Positions 42,237 through 55,409 are shown, counted from the stretch's first letter. The stretch is DNA of 64,000 nucleotides from Nonomuraea solani (GCF_900108335.1 NZ_FNVT01000013.1:186001-250000), one strand, 5' to 3'. Made by a program: numbers and translations. The notes: generated by a model not told the origin, from the sequence alone.

Positions 42237-42905
42237 GTGGTGATTCATGCCCTACTGGCGGCCTCTCTGGCCTTTACCTCCCTGCCCGCCCAGACCGCGG
42301 CCGACTGCAGCCGGGTCAAGTGCCTGGCGCTGACCTTCGACGACGGCCCGGGGGCGCACACGCCGGCCTTGCTGAAAACGTTCCAGAAGGCGGGCGCGAA
42401 GGCGACGTTCTTCCTGGTCGGCAAGCGGGTTGAGGAGCGGCCCGGCGGGGCCAGGCAGATCGTCAAGCGGGGGCACGCGATCGGCAACCACACCTACTCC
42501 CACGCCTCGCTGCCTTCCCACCTCGACGACGAGATCCTGGAGGAGCTCAAGGTCACCCAGGAGGCGATCGAGCAGGCCACCGGGGTGCGGCCGACGATGT
42601 TCCGCCCGCCGTACGGGCACACCGACGAGCGCGTGCTCGGGCTGGCCGACGAGGTGGGGCTCGCCGAGATCCTGTGGACGGGCACGACGCTCGACTGGCA
42701 GCTCCGTGACGCCAAGAAGATCAAGGCCGCCGTACTGAAGCTGGCCAAGCGCGATGGCGTGATCCTCATGCACGACGTGGTCCCGCAGACCGTGAAGGTC
42801 ATGCCGGCGATCCTCAAGGAGCTCAAGAAGCAGGGCTACCACCTCGTCACCGTGCCGACGCTGCTGCGCGGCAAGGGGCCGGTCGCCGGGGTCAGCTACT
42901 TCTAG
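42237..42905 (+). CDS. Secreted polysaccharide deacetylase (NodB family)
   Basis: A 222-residue exported CE4 enzyme. A signal peptide (1-22, MVIHALLAASLAFTSLPAQT) leads to the catalytic domain. NodB motifs are complete: TFDDGP (Asp35, Asp36), HTYSH (His85, His89), RPPYG (123-127), the DW motif and LMHD. It removes acetyl groups from N-acetylated sugars in the wall or surface polymer. The start is GTG 42237, apparently leaderless. Confidence 0.92.
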   Translation: MVIHALLAASLAFTSLPAQTAADCSRVKCLALTFDDGPGAHTPALLKTFQKAGAKATFFLVGKRVEERPGGARQIVKRGHAIGNHTYSHASLPSHLDDEILEELKVTQEAIEQATGVRPTMFRPPYGHTDERVLGLADEVGLAEILWTGTTLDWQLRDAKKIKAAVLKLAKRDGVILMHDVVPQTVKVMPAILKELKKQGYHLVTVPTLLRGKGPVAGVSYF

Positions 42906-42934
42906 CACTCCCGGCGATTTCGGGACGGAAATTC

Positions 42935-44377
42935 ATGGCCAGAGACACCAAGCCGAGGCCGTGGGTCGCTCTCGCGACCTTCCTGATCATTCAGGCGGTG
43001 CTCGGCTGCTGGTGGGCGGCCCTCTACCCCGGCCTGTTCAGCCGCGACTCGGTCCTCTACCTCAGCCACACCATGGTGGGGCCGTGGGTGAGCGACCACT
43101 CGGTGCTCTACGACGCGATGGTGTGGCTGAGCTACGCGCACACCACTGACCTGGGCGCCGTCACCTTCGCGCAGACCACGGCCATGGCGGGGGCGCTGAC
43201 CTACCTGGCGCAGTCGCTCAAGGCGCTCGGCGCGCCGCGCCTGCCGACCACCCTGGTGGCGATGCTGCTGCCGCTGGCGCCGCCGGTGGGCGCGTTCACG
43301 GTGGCGTTGTGGAAGGACGTGCCGTTCACGATCTGCGCGGTGGCGATCGCCGGCGTGTGCGCGCGGATCGCGGCCCGGCGGGCCGTCACGTGGCCCGCCC
43401 TGGCCGGGCTCGGCACGCTCATGATCGTGCTGGGGCTCTTCCGGGCGAACGGCTTCCTCGTCGTGGGCGTGGCCGTGGTGGCGCTGGTGGTGATCGTCAA
43501 GACCATGCGGGTACGCCTGCTGCTCACCGGCACGCTGGCCGCCGCCGTGCCGCTGCTGCTCACGAACCTGGTGTTCCCGCAGTTCGGCATCATGGCCCCG
43601 TCCAAGACGTACGTCTACCACACCGCCTACGGCGACATCGCGGTCGCCTACCGGGAGCGTCCCGGGCTGTTCACGCCGCAGGACATCAGCCTCCTGACGG
43701 AGGTGGCGCCGTTGAAGCGGTGGTGGGAAGGGGGCACCTGCTCGACGATCAACCCGCTGATCTGGCGGCGGGACTTCAACTGGTGGATGGCCGACCTGCG
43801 CGCGGCCGAGCTGCTGGAGCTGTGGCGGCGGCTGCTGGTCACCGAGCCGGAGATGGTCATCGAGACCCGGCTGTGCCGGGGGGCCATCGCCTGGCGGCCG
43901 GTGCGGGACGAGCAGGCGACCGGGGGGATGACGTACCGGCTCTCGCGCCGGCCGACGGCGGACTCGTACGTGGGGACGTACAAGATCGCGGACTTCACCG
44001 AGCGGTGGGTGTTCTCGCTGCGACCGCTGTCGCTGGAGCTGTACCTGGTGGCGGATCCGTGGCTGACGGGATCGCTGGCGCCCGAGTACGACTGGATCCT
44101 GTGGCGGGGGGCGCTGTGGTCGTACGTGTCGTACGCGGCCGTGGCGCTGGCGGCCATGGCGCGGCGGAACCGGTATGTCCTGGGCGTGGCGGCGGTGGTC
44201 GCCGGGCAGCAGCTCACCGTCCTGGCCAACATCTCGGCCCAGGACTTCCGCTACATGGCCGCGCCCATCATCATCGGGGCGCTGCTGGTGCCGCTGCTGC
44301 TCGGGAGCGTGGGACGGCTGGCCCTGGCGCTCGTCCGCAGGACCTGGCGGCGGCTACGGCCGAAGCCCGCCGCCTGA
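42935..44377 (+). CDS. DUF6020-like GT-C membrane protein
   Basis: A 480-residue polytopic protein with about ten hydrophobic segments. The early loop YPGLFSRDSVLYL and the later ALWKDVPFTICAV are typical of the DUF6020 group of GT-C-like membrane proteins in actinomycetes. A large extracytoplasmic region lies around 225-370. GGACGGA precedes the ATG. It may use the lipid-phosphate sugar made by the GT2-GtrA protein. The stop is immediately followed by the convergent receiver gene. Confidence 0.75.
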   Translation: MARDTKPRPWVALATFLIIQAVLGCWWAALYPGLFSRDSVLYLSHTMVGPWVSDHSVLYDAMVWLSYAHTTDLGAVTFAQTTAMAGALTYLAQSLKALGAPRLPTTLVAMLLPLAPPVGAFTVALWKDVPFTICAVAIAGVCARIAARRAVTWPALAGLGTLMIVLGLFRANGFLVVGVAVVALVVIVKTMRVRLLLTGTLAAAVPLLLTNLVFPQFGIMAPSKTYVYHTAYGDIAVAYRERPGLFTPQDISLLTEVAPLKRWWEGGTCSTINPLIWRRDFNWWMADLRAAELLELWRRLLVTEPEMVIETRLCRGAIAWRPVRDEQATGGMTYRLSRRPTADSYVGTYKIADFTERWVFSLRPLSLELYLVADPWLTGSLAPEYDWILWRGALWSYVSYAAVALAAMARRNRYVLGVAAVVAGQQLTVLANISAQDFRYMAAPIIIGALLVPLLLGSVGRLALALVRRTWRRLRPKPAA

Positions 44378-44832
44378 TCAGCCGCCGCCGGGAGTGCGGG
44401 CCCGGCCGGGCAGCCGGACCACCGTGACGAAGAACTCGTCGATCTGCCGGATGACCTCCATGAACCGGTCGAGGTCGACGGGCTTGGTCACGTACGCGTT
44501 CGCGAACAGCGAGTAGCTGCGCAGGATGTCCTCCTCCGCCGAGGAGGTGGTGAGGACGACCACGGGGATCGAGCGCAGCTCGGGGTCGCCCTTGAGCTTC
44601 TCCAGCACCTGCCGGCCGTCGTATTTGGGCAGGTTGAGATCGAGCAGGACCAGGTCGGGCCGGGGCGCGCCCACGTGCGCGCCCCGCTGGTAGACGAAGT
44701 CGAGCGCCTCCAGGCCGTCTCTGACGACGTGGAGGTTGTTGCGGATCTTGTTGTCCTCGAACGCCTCGCGCGTGATGAGCTCGTCACCGGGGTCGTCTTC
44801 GACGAGTAGCACTTCGATGGGTTGCCCGGTCG

Positions 44833-44836
<4 letters not shown>
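44378..44836 (-). CDS. Single-domain response regulator (Rcp1-like)
   Basis: A 152-residue CheY-like protein with Asp14/Asp15, phospho-acceptor Asp66 and Lys118 (VTKPVD). The beta4-alpha4 region (ILRSYSLFANAYVTKPVD) is of the Rcp1 type that serves phytochrome-like kinases. Its ATG overlaps the kinase stop (ATGA). With no output domain, it probably relays phosphate or regulates a partner protein. Confidence 0.92.
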
Positions 44837-46445
<1,609 letters not shown>

Positions 46446-46449
<4 letters not shown>

Positions 46450-47621
46450 GAGGGGTCTTTCCAGCGCAGGTGTACGACGGCCAGGTCGTCGGCGGGCGCC
46501 TCGGGCGCGGTGATCGACTCCACGTCGGCGATCACCGCGTCGAGGAAGTGCTCGCCGTCGAGGTGTGCGTGCCGGGCGGCCAGCTCCAGCAGGCCCTCCT
46601 CACCCAGCCAGCGCGGCGGCAGGCCGGGCAGGCGGCGCTCGAACAGGCCGTCGGTGTAGAGGGTGAGGCCGCCGCCCTGGGGCAGCTCCAGCACGTCCTG
46701 GTGCCAGTCGGCCTCGACCGGCAGGCCCAGCGCGAAACTGTGCCCGGGGTCGGCGAAGGAGACCTGGTCGCCGTCGTGCAGCAGCATGCCAGGGTGGCCG
46801 GCCCGCCACACGCGGACCGTGCGCTGGTCGGGCTCCAGGACGAGTGTGGACATCGTCACGAAGATCTCCGACCCGCCCCGCTCGGCCTCCAGGATGCGTT
46901 CGAGCTGGCGCAGCAGGGCCGCGCCCGTCACGCCGCTGAGCACCAGCGCTCGCCAGGCGATGCGCAGGCAGACGCCGAGGGCCGCCTCGTCGGGGCCGTG
47001 GCCGCACACGTCGCCGATCACCGCGTGCACGGTCTTGTCGTCGGACTCGACGACGTCGAAGAAGTCGCCGCCGAGCGTGGCCGAGCCCCGGCTGGCCCGG
47101 TAGCGGGAGGCCACTTCGAGCGGCATGCTCTGCAGCAGCGGCGTCGGGAGCAGGCCGCGCTCCAGGCGGGCGTTCTCCTTGGCGCGCATGCGCTCGGCGT
47201 GCAGCGCGACGGCGGCCTGCTCGGCCTGCTTGCGCTGCATGGCGTAGCGCAGCGTCCGGCCCAGCCAATCGGCCTCCACCCGGCCTTTGACCAGGTAGTC
47301 CTGGGCTCCCGCTGTCACCGCCGCGAGACCGGCGCCCTCGTCCGCCAGGCCGGTCAGCACCACGACGGCCGCGTCGCCGGCCTCCTCGATCACGGCGGAC
47401 AGCGCGGAGAACTCGTACGCGTCGGGCAGGCCGAGGTCCAGCACCACGCACTGGGGGCGCAGCCGGACCAGCGCGCGGCGCGCCTCGTCCACCGAACGCG
47501 CCCACTCCAGGCGCACGGCGAGGCTGCTGTCCTCCAGCAGTTCCTGGACGATCAGCGCGTCCTGCGGGTCGTCTTCGACGAGCAGCACCAATGGCTGACC
47601 GTACTCACTCGCATGGGCCAT
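46446..47621 (-). CDS. Receiver-PP2C (SpoIIE-type) phosphatase
   Basis: A 391-residue protein with a receiver domain (1-125; Asp17/Asp18, Asp62), a short coiled coil, and a PP2C/SpoIIE phosphatase domain (about 165-385; GGDFFDVV, VIGDVCGHG, TLYTDGLFERR, ADDLAVVHLR). It would dephosphorylate an anti-sigma-factor antagonist in response to phosphorylation. It is the first gene of the operon with the kinase and the second receiver. The start ATG 47621 begins just before the receiver. No anti-sigma or antagonist gene is seen nearby. Confidence 0.9.
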
Positions 47622-47909
47622 GCAGGACCTTGCCACCCTTCTCGGACCGCGCACAGAGCACCCAAAGTCGTCTCGCCTCAGGTATCCCACGGCCAACCAC
47701 GGTCTGGAGTCGGCCCAGGGATAGCCCCACTTCCCGCCGATCTCACCAGTATGCGCGGAGCGGCCGGCCAATACCGATCATGTCAGCCCTCAGGGTGGAA
47801 CCCCCGCTTCCGGACGGCATGTTTTCCTTCAGTCGGCTGAACCCTTTCGCGTGCGGGTCCCGTACCTCCCCAAGACCGGACTTTCCTGCCCATCGGAAGG
47901 AGTAGTCGC

Positions 47910-49619
47910 ATGCGGAATCGATCGGGGGGACGGCGATTCAGGCCCTTGACGGGGACTTTCCTCTTCGGGACGAGCATCGCGCTCGTGCTGGCGGGGTCCC
48001 CGGTATCAGCGGGTGCCGGCGTGGTGAAGCTGGAGGTCAGCGCGGAGGGACCCGCGGCTGAGACCATCACCTGCCCGAACGTGGCGGACCAGCTCCAAGA
48101 GGTCCCCGCCGCCGCCCAGGCCGAAGTCGACCGTAACCTCGCCCAGCTCGACAAACAACTCCAGGAGGCCAACGACCGCCTAGCCAATTCCGCCGGACAA
48201 GGCGGCGCCAACTTCGTCCAGAACGCCATCCTCGGCCCCCTCGCCGACAAGCGAGCCGCCGCCCTCGACCGCATCGCCATCGCCATCGGCCGCGTCGCGG
48301 AGCGCCCCACGGGCCTCGACTCCCTCGCCACCTGCACCCTCGACGGCGACAACACCGGCACTCCGGCACCTTCCGACTCGCCGGCGCCTTCAGATTCACC
48401 GGCTCCTTCCGAGTCGGCGGCGCCCTCGGACTCTCCGTCGCCTTCGGCGAGCGCGAGCGCCGGTGACGGTCAGACCATCACCTGCCCGAACGTGACGGAC
48501 CAGCTCCAAGAGGTCCCCGCCGCCGCCCAGGCCGAAGTCGACCGCAATGTCGCCCAGCTCGACAAACAACTCCAGGAGGCCAACGACCGCCTAGCCGACT
48601 CCGCCGGACAAGGCGGCGCCAACTTCGTCCAGAACGCCATCCTCGGCCCCCTCGCCGACAAGCGAGCCGCCGCCCTCGACCGCATCGCCATCGCCATCGG
48701 CCGCGTCGCCGAGCGCCCCACCGGCCTCGACTCCCTCGCCACCTGCACCCTCGACAGTGCCGGCAATACGTCCACGACCGGCGTGACGACCGCCGACTTC
48801 GTCGACATCCAGGACGTCACGCCCGCGGATCAGCCCAAGGCCGGCGAGAACGGCTCGACGGGCACGTTCGTCTCCCAATGCGCTACGAAGGGTGAGAACA
48901 ACAGCAACTCCGGCAACGTCATCACCGCCCCCGGCGTGACCGACGGAGCCCAGGCCCAGTACGAGTACGTGGGCAACATGTCCGCCAACGCCCTGTCCAC
49001 CAACGACAGCCTCGCCGACGCCGACACCACCTGCCGCAATGAGGCCGACCAGTCAGCGTACTTCTGGCCGGTGCTCCGTGTCGCCGACGCTCCCGTACAG
49101 CCCGCGAAGGTGCGGCTGGAGTATCGCGGCAACGCCTCCACGGACGTCAAGGCGGCACCGCAGTTCCTCAGGATGCTCTCCGGCGACGCCAGGGCCGCGA
49201 GCAACGGCGGCGACAACGCGCGCCCGACGTTCAGTTGCACCGGCTTCACCGACCGCCTGACCGACAAGTATCCGATCTGCCCGTCCAACAGTGATGTGGT
49301 CCGTGTCTTCGACATGCCCAGCTGCTGGGACGGCCAGAACCTCGACAGTGCCGACCACCGTGCGCATCTCGCCTTCCCGGACGAGAGCGGTGCCTGCCCG
49401 AGCGGTACGGAGGCCGTTCCGCAACTACGGATCACGCTGACCTATGACAACGACGTGCCCGCCCCCGCGGCGAACGGCACCGACGTCCCCTTCGTGGTGG
49501 ACGGCCTGGACAGCGAACAGAACAGCCCGAACACCGACCATGCCGGCGCCGTCGGCGTGATGTCGGAGGCACTCATGGACAAGGTCGTGAACTGCGTCAA
49601 CAGCAACAAGAAATGCTGA
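47910..49619 (+). CDS. Secreted DUF1996-like protein with duplicated N-terminal module
   Basis: A 569-residue exported protein with a signal peptide (1-34). Two copies of a 94-residue module, each starting TITCPN and ending LATCTLD with one Cys near each end, are joined by a Pro/Ser-rich linker. The C-terminal half has YFWPVLR, the MPSCWDGQNLDSADHRAHLAF signature and VPQLRITLTYD of DUF1996. That family is secreted in actinomycetes and fungi; its activity is unknown to me. GGAAGGAG lies 7 nt before the ATG. It is divergent from the PP2C gene across 288 bp that hold no other gene. Confidence 0.85.
   Translation: MRNRSGGRRFRPLTGTFLFGTSIALVLAGSPVSAGAGVVKLEVSAEGPAAETITCPNVADQLQEVPAAAQAEVDRNLAQLDKQLQEANDRLANSAGQGGANFVQNAILGPLADKRAAALDRIAIAIGRVAERPTGLDSLATCTLDGDNTGTPAPSDSPAPSDSPAPSESAAPSDSPSPSASASAGDGQTITCPNVTDQLQEVPAAAQAEVDRNVAQLDKQLQEANDRLADSAGQGGANFVQNAILGPLADKRAAALDRIAIAIGRVAERPTGLDSLATCTLDSAGNTSTTGVTTADFVDIQDVTPADQPKAGENGSTGTFVSQCATKGENNSNSGNVITAPGVTDGAQAQYEYVGNMSANALSTNDSLADADTTCRNEADQSAYFWPVLRVADAPVQPAKVRLEYRGNASTDVKAAPQFLRMLSGDARAASNGGDNARPTFSCTGFTDRLTDKYPICPSNSDVVRVFDMPSCWDGQNLDSADHRAHLAFPDESGACPSGTEAVPQLRITLTYDNDVPAPAANGTDVPFVVDGLDSEQNSPNTDHAGAVGVMSEALMDKVVNCVNSNKKC
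48062..48344 (+). repeat. First copy of a 283-bp direct repeat
   Basis: It matches 48473-48755 with an offset of 411 bp and fewer than a dozen substitutions. The copy encodes the first 94-residue module of the secreted protein. Confidence 0.93.
48473..48755 (+). repeat. Second copy of the 283-bp direct repeat
   Basis: It encodes the second module. Most differences from the first copy lie near the start and at an Asn-to-Asp site; the central 100 bases are almost identical, including synonymous positions. Confidence 0.93.
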
Positions 49620-49632
49620 AGCCGCGAACGTG

Positions 49633-49669
49633 AAAGGGCACCACGCCTCCAAGAGGTGTGGTGCCCTTC
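49633..49669. terminator. Bidirectional hairpin terminator
   Basis: The 11-bp stem AAGGGCACCAC/GTGGTGCCCTT, extended by an inner CCTC/GAGG pairing, lies between the convergent secreted-protein gene and guaA. It is followed by CGTTT and starts 14 nt after the secreted-protein stop. Confidence 0.8.
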
Positions 49670-49685
49670 GTTTCCGCCTAGGAGA

Positions 49686-51233
<1,548 letters not shown>

Positions 51234-51330
51234 TCGAGACCCTCCCCAAAGGCGAAATGCGGTGACCACAGTGTATCGGCCTTGCGTATTACGCCTGGCC
51301 TGGGACGGGCACACGTGCTAACACAGAACA

Positions 51331-52248
51331 ATGGATCTTGTCTGGCCGGTCATGGCGTGGGTGGCGTGGGCCGCCACGCTGGCCGCCGCCTTCAAGTTGT
51401 CCGCTCGCCGCGACGCCGGGGAGAGGGGCGCCGATGATCCGGTGCCCGCTCCCGTGGCCGAGCTCTTACGTGGGATGCGAGCTCAGGACGTGTTCCACTC
51501 GGCGCTGTTCGAGCTGGCCGGGCGCGGCTGGGTGACGATCGAGGGCGACCGCCTGTCGCTGGGCGAGGCCCTGGAAGAGCCGCCGCGGCCGTACGAGAAG
51601 TGGGTGCTGGAACGGGTACGCGCGCGCCTGGCGGGAGCACCGCAGGCGCCGGAGATCGCTCTCATGCCCGAAGGCGTCGATCTGGACGGCGGGTTCGTCC
51701 CCCTCGTCCGGCAGTGCGCCATCGACCTCGGCCTGGCGCGGCGGCGCTGGCCGAGCCTCGCCGTGCCGCTGCTGCTGGCGGCGGCGCTCGTCGTGCCCTG
51801 GTACACCACCGTGACGGTGGCCGGCATCGGGTGGGCCGGGGGAATCGCGACGATGGTCTCGTTCGTCGCGGGGATCTCGCTGCTCATGGGCGGGCGGGGA
51901 TTCCTGCTCACGCCGCGCGGCAAGGAGATCGCCGGGACCGGCCCGGTGAACCCGCGGCAGGAGTGGATCTTCACCGGCAGCGGCTGGCAGACCGGGGAGA
52001 TCGAGCCCGCCTCGCCGCGCGGCCCGGGGCGGCAGGAGGTGACCGGGCACGTCGTCAAGCGGTGGGTGGACGCCGAGCCCCGTCACTACTACATCGCCCT
52101 GCACGACGGCAGCTCGCGTACGGCGACGGCGTTCGTGGTCGAGCAGTGCCTCTATCAGGACGTGCTACCGGGCGACTCGGTCCGGCTGCTGGTCAGGCCG
52201 CCCGACGGGACGGTGGTGCGGATGCTGGCCCACGACCGTCACCATTAG
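51331..52248 (+). CDS. DUF2207-like membrane protein
   Basis: A 305-residue protein. Helix at 1-20, a winged-helix-like segment VAELLRGMRAQDVFHSALFELAGRGWVTIE (about 42-71) as in DUF2207 proteins, two helices near 140-190, and a C-terminal beta-rich domain. It is divergent from guaA. The stop overlaps the convergent SDR by 4 bp. Function unknown. Confidence 0.65.
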   Translation: MDLVWPVMAWVAWAATLAAAFKLSARRDAGERGADDPVPAPVAELLRGMRAQDVFHSALFELAGRGWVTIEGDRLSLGEALEEPPRPYEKWVLERVRARLAGAPQAPEIALMPEGVDLDGGFVPLVRQCAIDLGLARRRWPSLAVPLLLAAALVVPWYTTVTVAGIGWAGGIATMVSFVAGISLLMGGRGFLLTPRGKEIAGTGPVNPRQEWIFTGSGWQTGEIEPASPRGPGRQEVTGHVVKRWVDAEPRHYYIALHDGSSRTATAFVVEQCLYQDVLPGDSVRLLVRPPDGTVVRMLAHDRHH

Positions 52249-53060
52249 CCGGGTAGGTGGCCGGTGAGCAGGGTCTCGGTCTGGAGGCGCAGCCGGGCGG
52301 CGTATTTCGGGTCGGTCAGCAGCAGGAACCGCTCCTCGTGGATGGCCGTCACGACCAGGTCGGCCACCTCAGACGGCTCGATGCCCTCCGTGACCGCCCT
52401 GCCGACCTGCTCCCGCGATTCCCGCTCATCCGGCGTGGGCATGTCGACCGGGCCGGACGGGCGTACGCGGTCGGAGTCGCCGATGCGCGTCCTGACCGCG
52501 CCGGGGCAGAGCGCGGTCACGCGGAGCTTGGCACCGGCGGCGGCCAGGTCTTGGGCGAGAGCTTGGGAGGCGGCCAGGGCGGCGTACTTGGTGACCGCGT
52601 ACCCGCCCGATCCCCGTGACGCGAACAGCCCCGCCACGGAGATCGTGTTGACGATGTGGCCCTCGGTGTCCTGCTCGATCATGCGCGGCACGAACTCGTG
52701 GATGCCGTGCAGCACGCCCCACAGGTTCACGCCGAGCAGCCAGGCGAAGTCCTCCTCGGCCCGGGTCCACATGTGGCCGCCCTGGAAGACGCCGGCGTTG
52801 TTGCAGAGGACGTGGACGGCGCCGAGCTCCCCGAAACAGCGGTTGGCCAGGTGGCGGACGGCGGCGGCGTCGGAGACGTCGGTGATCTGCGTCAGCACCT
52901 TGGCCTCCCCCGCCAGGGCGGCCGTCTCCGCGAGTCCGCCGTAGTCCACGTCGGCGAGCATCAGCGTCATGCCTTCGGCGGCGAACCGGAGGGCCAGCGC
53001 CCGCCCGATGCCGCTCGCCGCACCCGTCACCACGGCGACCTTGCCGGACAGCTCGCGCAC
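52245..53060 (-). CDS. Short-chain dehydrogenase/reductase
   Basis: A 271-residue classical SDR with TGAASGIG (12-19), NNAG (about 87-90), the catalytic Ser in NTISVAG, and YAVTK (Tyr and Lys). The C-terminal part from about 200 is longer than minimal SDRs. GTG start with AGGGAGG about 8 nt upstream. It lies 57 bp from the DUF885 gene and in the same direction. Substrate unknown. Confidence 0.9.
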   Translation of the reverse strand: MRELSGKVAVVTGAASGIGRALALRFAAEGMTLMLADVDYGGLAETAALAGEAKVLTQITDVSDAAAVRHLANRCFGELGAVHVLCNNAGVFQGGHMWTRAEEDFAWLLGVNLWGVLHGIHEFVPRMIEQDTEGHIVNTISVAGLFASRGSGGYAVTKYAALAASQALAQDLAAAGAKLRVTALCPGAVRTRIGDSDRVRPSGPVDMPTPDERESREQVGRAVTEGIEPSEVADLVVTAIHEERFLLLTDPKYAARLRLQTETLLTGHLPG

Positions 53061-53117
53061 GGATCGACCTCCCTGGCCAATGCCTTCCCTGCCGGTCCTT
53101 TCCGACCGGGGCCGACG

Positions 53118-54611
53118 CTACAGGATGGCGTCGATCAGTCCCAGAGGCGGCGAGCCGAGGTCGAGCAGGGACTTGTGGAAGCGCTGCGGGGTGTAGCCCG
53201 CGCCCCACTCCTTGCGCGCCCGTTCCCGCAGGTCGAGGATGAGCAGCTTGCCCCAGGTGTAGCGCCCGTACGTCGGGTCGAACGACGCCCGCCGGGCCTC
53301 CGACAGCGCCGCGGGGCCCGCCAGGTGCGTGTCCGCGGCGAAGCGCCTGGCGCCCTCCTCGACCGTCATCTGGCCGGTGTGCACGCCGATCGCGCAGGCC
53401 AGCCGGGTGACGCGGATGAGCGCCTCCACCCAGACACCGATCTCGAAGCGCGGGTCGTCGGGCTCGAAGCCCTCCTCGACGCACAGTTCCTCGGCGTAGT
53501 GCGCCCATCCCTCGATGAACGCCATCGACTGCAGCAGCCTGCGCACCTCCGACGGCGCCCGCCGCAGGGCCCTGGCGTGCGAGAAGTGGCCGGGAGCCAC
53601 CTCGTGGACGTTGATCGCCGGCAGCGTCGTCCTGCTGAAGATCTCCAGCCACTCCTCCTGGTCCTGTTCCGGCCAGGAGGTGTCGGGCGGCGTGATGTGG
53701 TACCACGACGGGCCCTCGGCCTCGCCGGGCGCGTTCCACGCCATCATGGCCATCGCCCAGCGGCGTGACTCGGGCGCCAGCCCGACCAGGCACTCTCCGT
53801 CGTGGTAGGGGACGAGGTCCTTCTCGCGGGTGAACGCGATGGCCTTCTCGGTGCCGATCCTGGCCGCCTCGATCACGCCGTCGGGGGTGGGGTGGTCCTT
53901 GACCAGCTCGCGTACGACGTCGAGCGGCGCCCTGTCCTTCTCCCCCAGCTTGGCGCAGGACTCGGCGAGCAGCGCCATCAGCCGGTCGCGCTCGGCGTCG
54001 GCTCGCTCCGCCAGCCGGCCGAGGTCGACGGGCAGCCCTTCCGCGGTGCCCATCAGCCTGGCCAGCGCCTCGCCCCCGAGGGCCGCGTCGGGGTCGCCGT
54101 CGGTGGCGGCGGTCTCGACGTGGGCGACGAGCCGGGCGTGGGCCTGGAGCGCGGCCTCGTCCGTGATCCCGGCGGACAGTCCGCGCAACGCCCCGATCAG
54201 GGACGTCGCGACCGGGGCCGGCACCTGGTCGAGCGCGGCGATCGCGTGCTCGACTGCCTCGGGCCAGAGCGCGAGATGGTCCGCCTTGGCCGCGGCGCGC
54301 TCCGCCTCCGGGGCGTAGTCGCGGTCGTAGCAGGCGAGGTCGAGGTTGGACAGGTGGACCAGGGGGTTCTTGCGGTGCAGTTCGAGGTCGCCGAACTGGT
54401 AACGCAGACTCTCCTCGAACACCTGGAGATGCCTGGCGTCGTGGGGATCGGCGGGTGCGGCTCCCTCGCCGAGCCGCGCCAGCCCGGCCCGTACGCCCTC
54501 CGGCGACAGGTCCTGGATTCGGCCGTCGTACTCGTGCCTGCCGCCGCCCTCGCGAGCCTCGGGCGCGATCAGGTCGGCGATCGCGCGCAGCCTGGCGTCA
54601 AGTTCTGTCAT
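53118..54611 (-). CDS. DUF885 family metallopeptidase-like protein
   Basis: A 497-residue protein of the DUF885 family, related to M3/M32-like zinc peptidases. The motif HEVAPGHFSH (His336, Glu337, His343) carries the metal ligands and EGWAHYAEEL gives the later acidic ligand. No signal peptide, so it is cytoplasmic. The ATG at 54611 lies 7 nt behind TAGCGT, so the mRNA may be leaderless. The substrate is not known. Confidence 0.87.
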   Translation of the reverse strand: MTELDARLRAIADLIAPEAREGGGRHEYDGRIQDLSPEGVRAGLARLGEGAAPADPHDARHLQVFEESLRYQFGDLELHRKNPLVHLSNLDLACYDRDYAPEAERAAAKADHLALWPEAVEHAIAALDQVPAPVATSLIGALRGLSAGITDEAALQAHARLVAHVETAATDGDPDAALGGEALARLMGTAEGLPVDLGRLAERADAERDRLMALLAESCAKLGEKDRAPLDVVRELVKDHPTPDGVIEAARIGTEKAIAFTREKDLVPYHDGECLVGLAPESRRWAMAMMAWNAPGEAEGPSWYHITPPDTSWPEQDQEEWLEIFSRTTLPAINVHEVAPGHFSHARALRRAPSEVRRLLQSMAFIEGWAHYAEELCVEEGFEPDDPRFEIGVWVEALIRVTRLACAIGVHTGQMTVEEGARRFAADTHLAGPAALSEARRASFDPTYGRYTWGKLLILDLRERARKEWGAGYTPQRFHKSLLDLGSPPLGLIDAIL

Positions 54612-54618
54612 GTCGCCG

Positions 54619-54624
54619 ACGCTA
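54619..54624 (-). promoter_or_regulatory. -10 box of a probable leaderless DUF885 transcript
   Basis: On the minus strand this reads TAGCGT, which ends 7 nt before the ATG. There is no Shine-Dalgarno sequence in the gap. Confidence 0.4.
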
Positions 54625-54665
54625 GCGCACGGTACTCATGCCGGAAATGGTGCGAAGATGCTGCC

Positions 54666-55409
54666 ATGCCCCTCAAGATCACGACGCTCGCCGAGCGTCC
54701 CGAGTTCGCGTCGTCGTTATGGGACATGGACCATACGTGGCAGGAGTTCGTGCTGAACGATCCCCTCGCCGACCTGTTCTATCCGCTCGCCACGACGATG
54801 TACGCCGACTGGGTGCTCGTGGCCGACGACTCCAGCGAGCCGGGGCGGTTGGTGGCGCGAGGGTGCATGGTGCCGTACCGGTCGGATGGGGGCGAACTGC
54901 CCGACGACGGGTGGGACGGCGTGCTCCGGTCCGCCTGGCTGGCCCGCGCGCGGGGCCTGCGCGCCAACGCCGTCTCCGCGCTGGAGGTCACCGTACGGCG
55001 CGACCTGCAGGGCAAAGGGCTGTCCTCGGTGATGCTGGCCGCCATGCGCGACCTGGCCGCCCGCCTCGGTTACGCCGAACTCGTCGCACCGGTACGCCCC
55101 AGCCGCAAACACCTCGAACCGCACACCCCCATGACCGAGTACGCCCACCGGACCCGCTCCGACGGCCTGCCCCACGACGCCTGGCTGCGGGTGCACGTGC
55201 GCGCCGGCGGGAAGATCGTCAAGGTGGCGCCGCGCTCCATGGTGGTGGCGGGCACGCTGGCGGAGTGGCGTACGTGGACCGGCCTGCCCTTCGACCGCTC
55301 CGGCGCCGTCGAGGTGCCGGGGGCGCTCAGCCCGGTGCACTGCGACGCCGAACAGGACCACGCCGTCTATGTGGAGCCCAACGTCTGGGTCACCCACCCA
55401 CTGGTCTGA
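54666..55409 (+). CDS. GNAT-family acetyltransferase-like protein
   Basis: A 247-residue protein. The acetyl-CoA motif RRDLQGKGLSSVMLAAMRD is near 113-131, as in GNAT enzymes. The C-terminal 80 residues are an uncommon extension (LRVHVRAGGKIVKVAPRSM). It is divergent from DUF885 across 54 bp and overlaps the convergent cysteine-synthase-like gene by 20 bp. Acceptor unknown. Confidence 0.8.
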   Translation: MPLKITTLAERPEFASSLWDMDHTWQEFVLNDPLADLFYPLATTMYADWVLVADDSSEPGRLVARGCMVPYRSDGGELPDDGWDGVLRSAWLARARGLRANAVSALEVTVRRDLQGKGLSSVMLAAMRDLAARLGYAELVAPVRPSRKHLEPHTPMTEYAHRTRSDGLPHDAWLRVHVRAGGKIVKVAPRSMVVAGTLAEWRTWTGLPFDRSGAVEVPGALSPVHCDAEQDHAVYVEPNVWVTHPLV

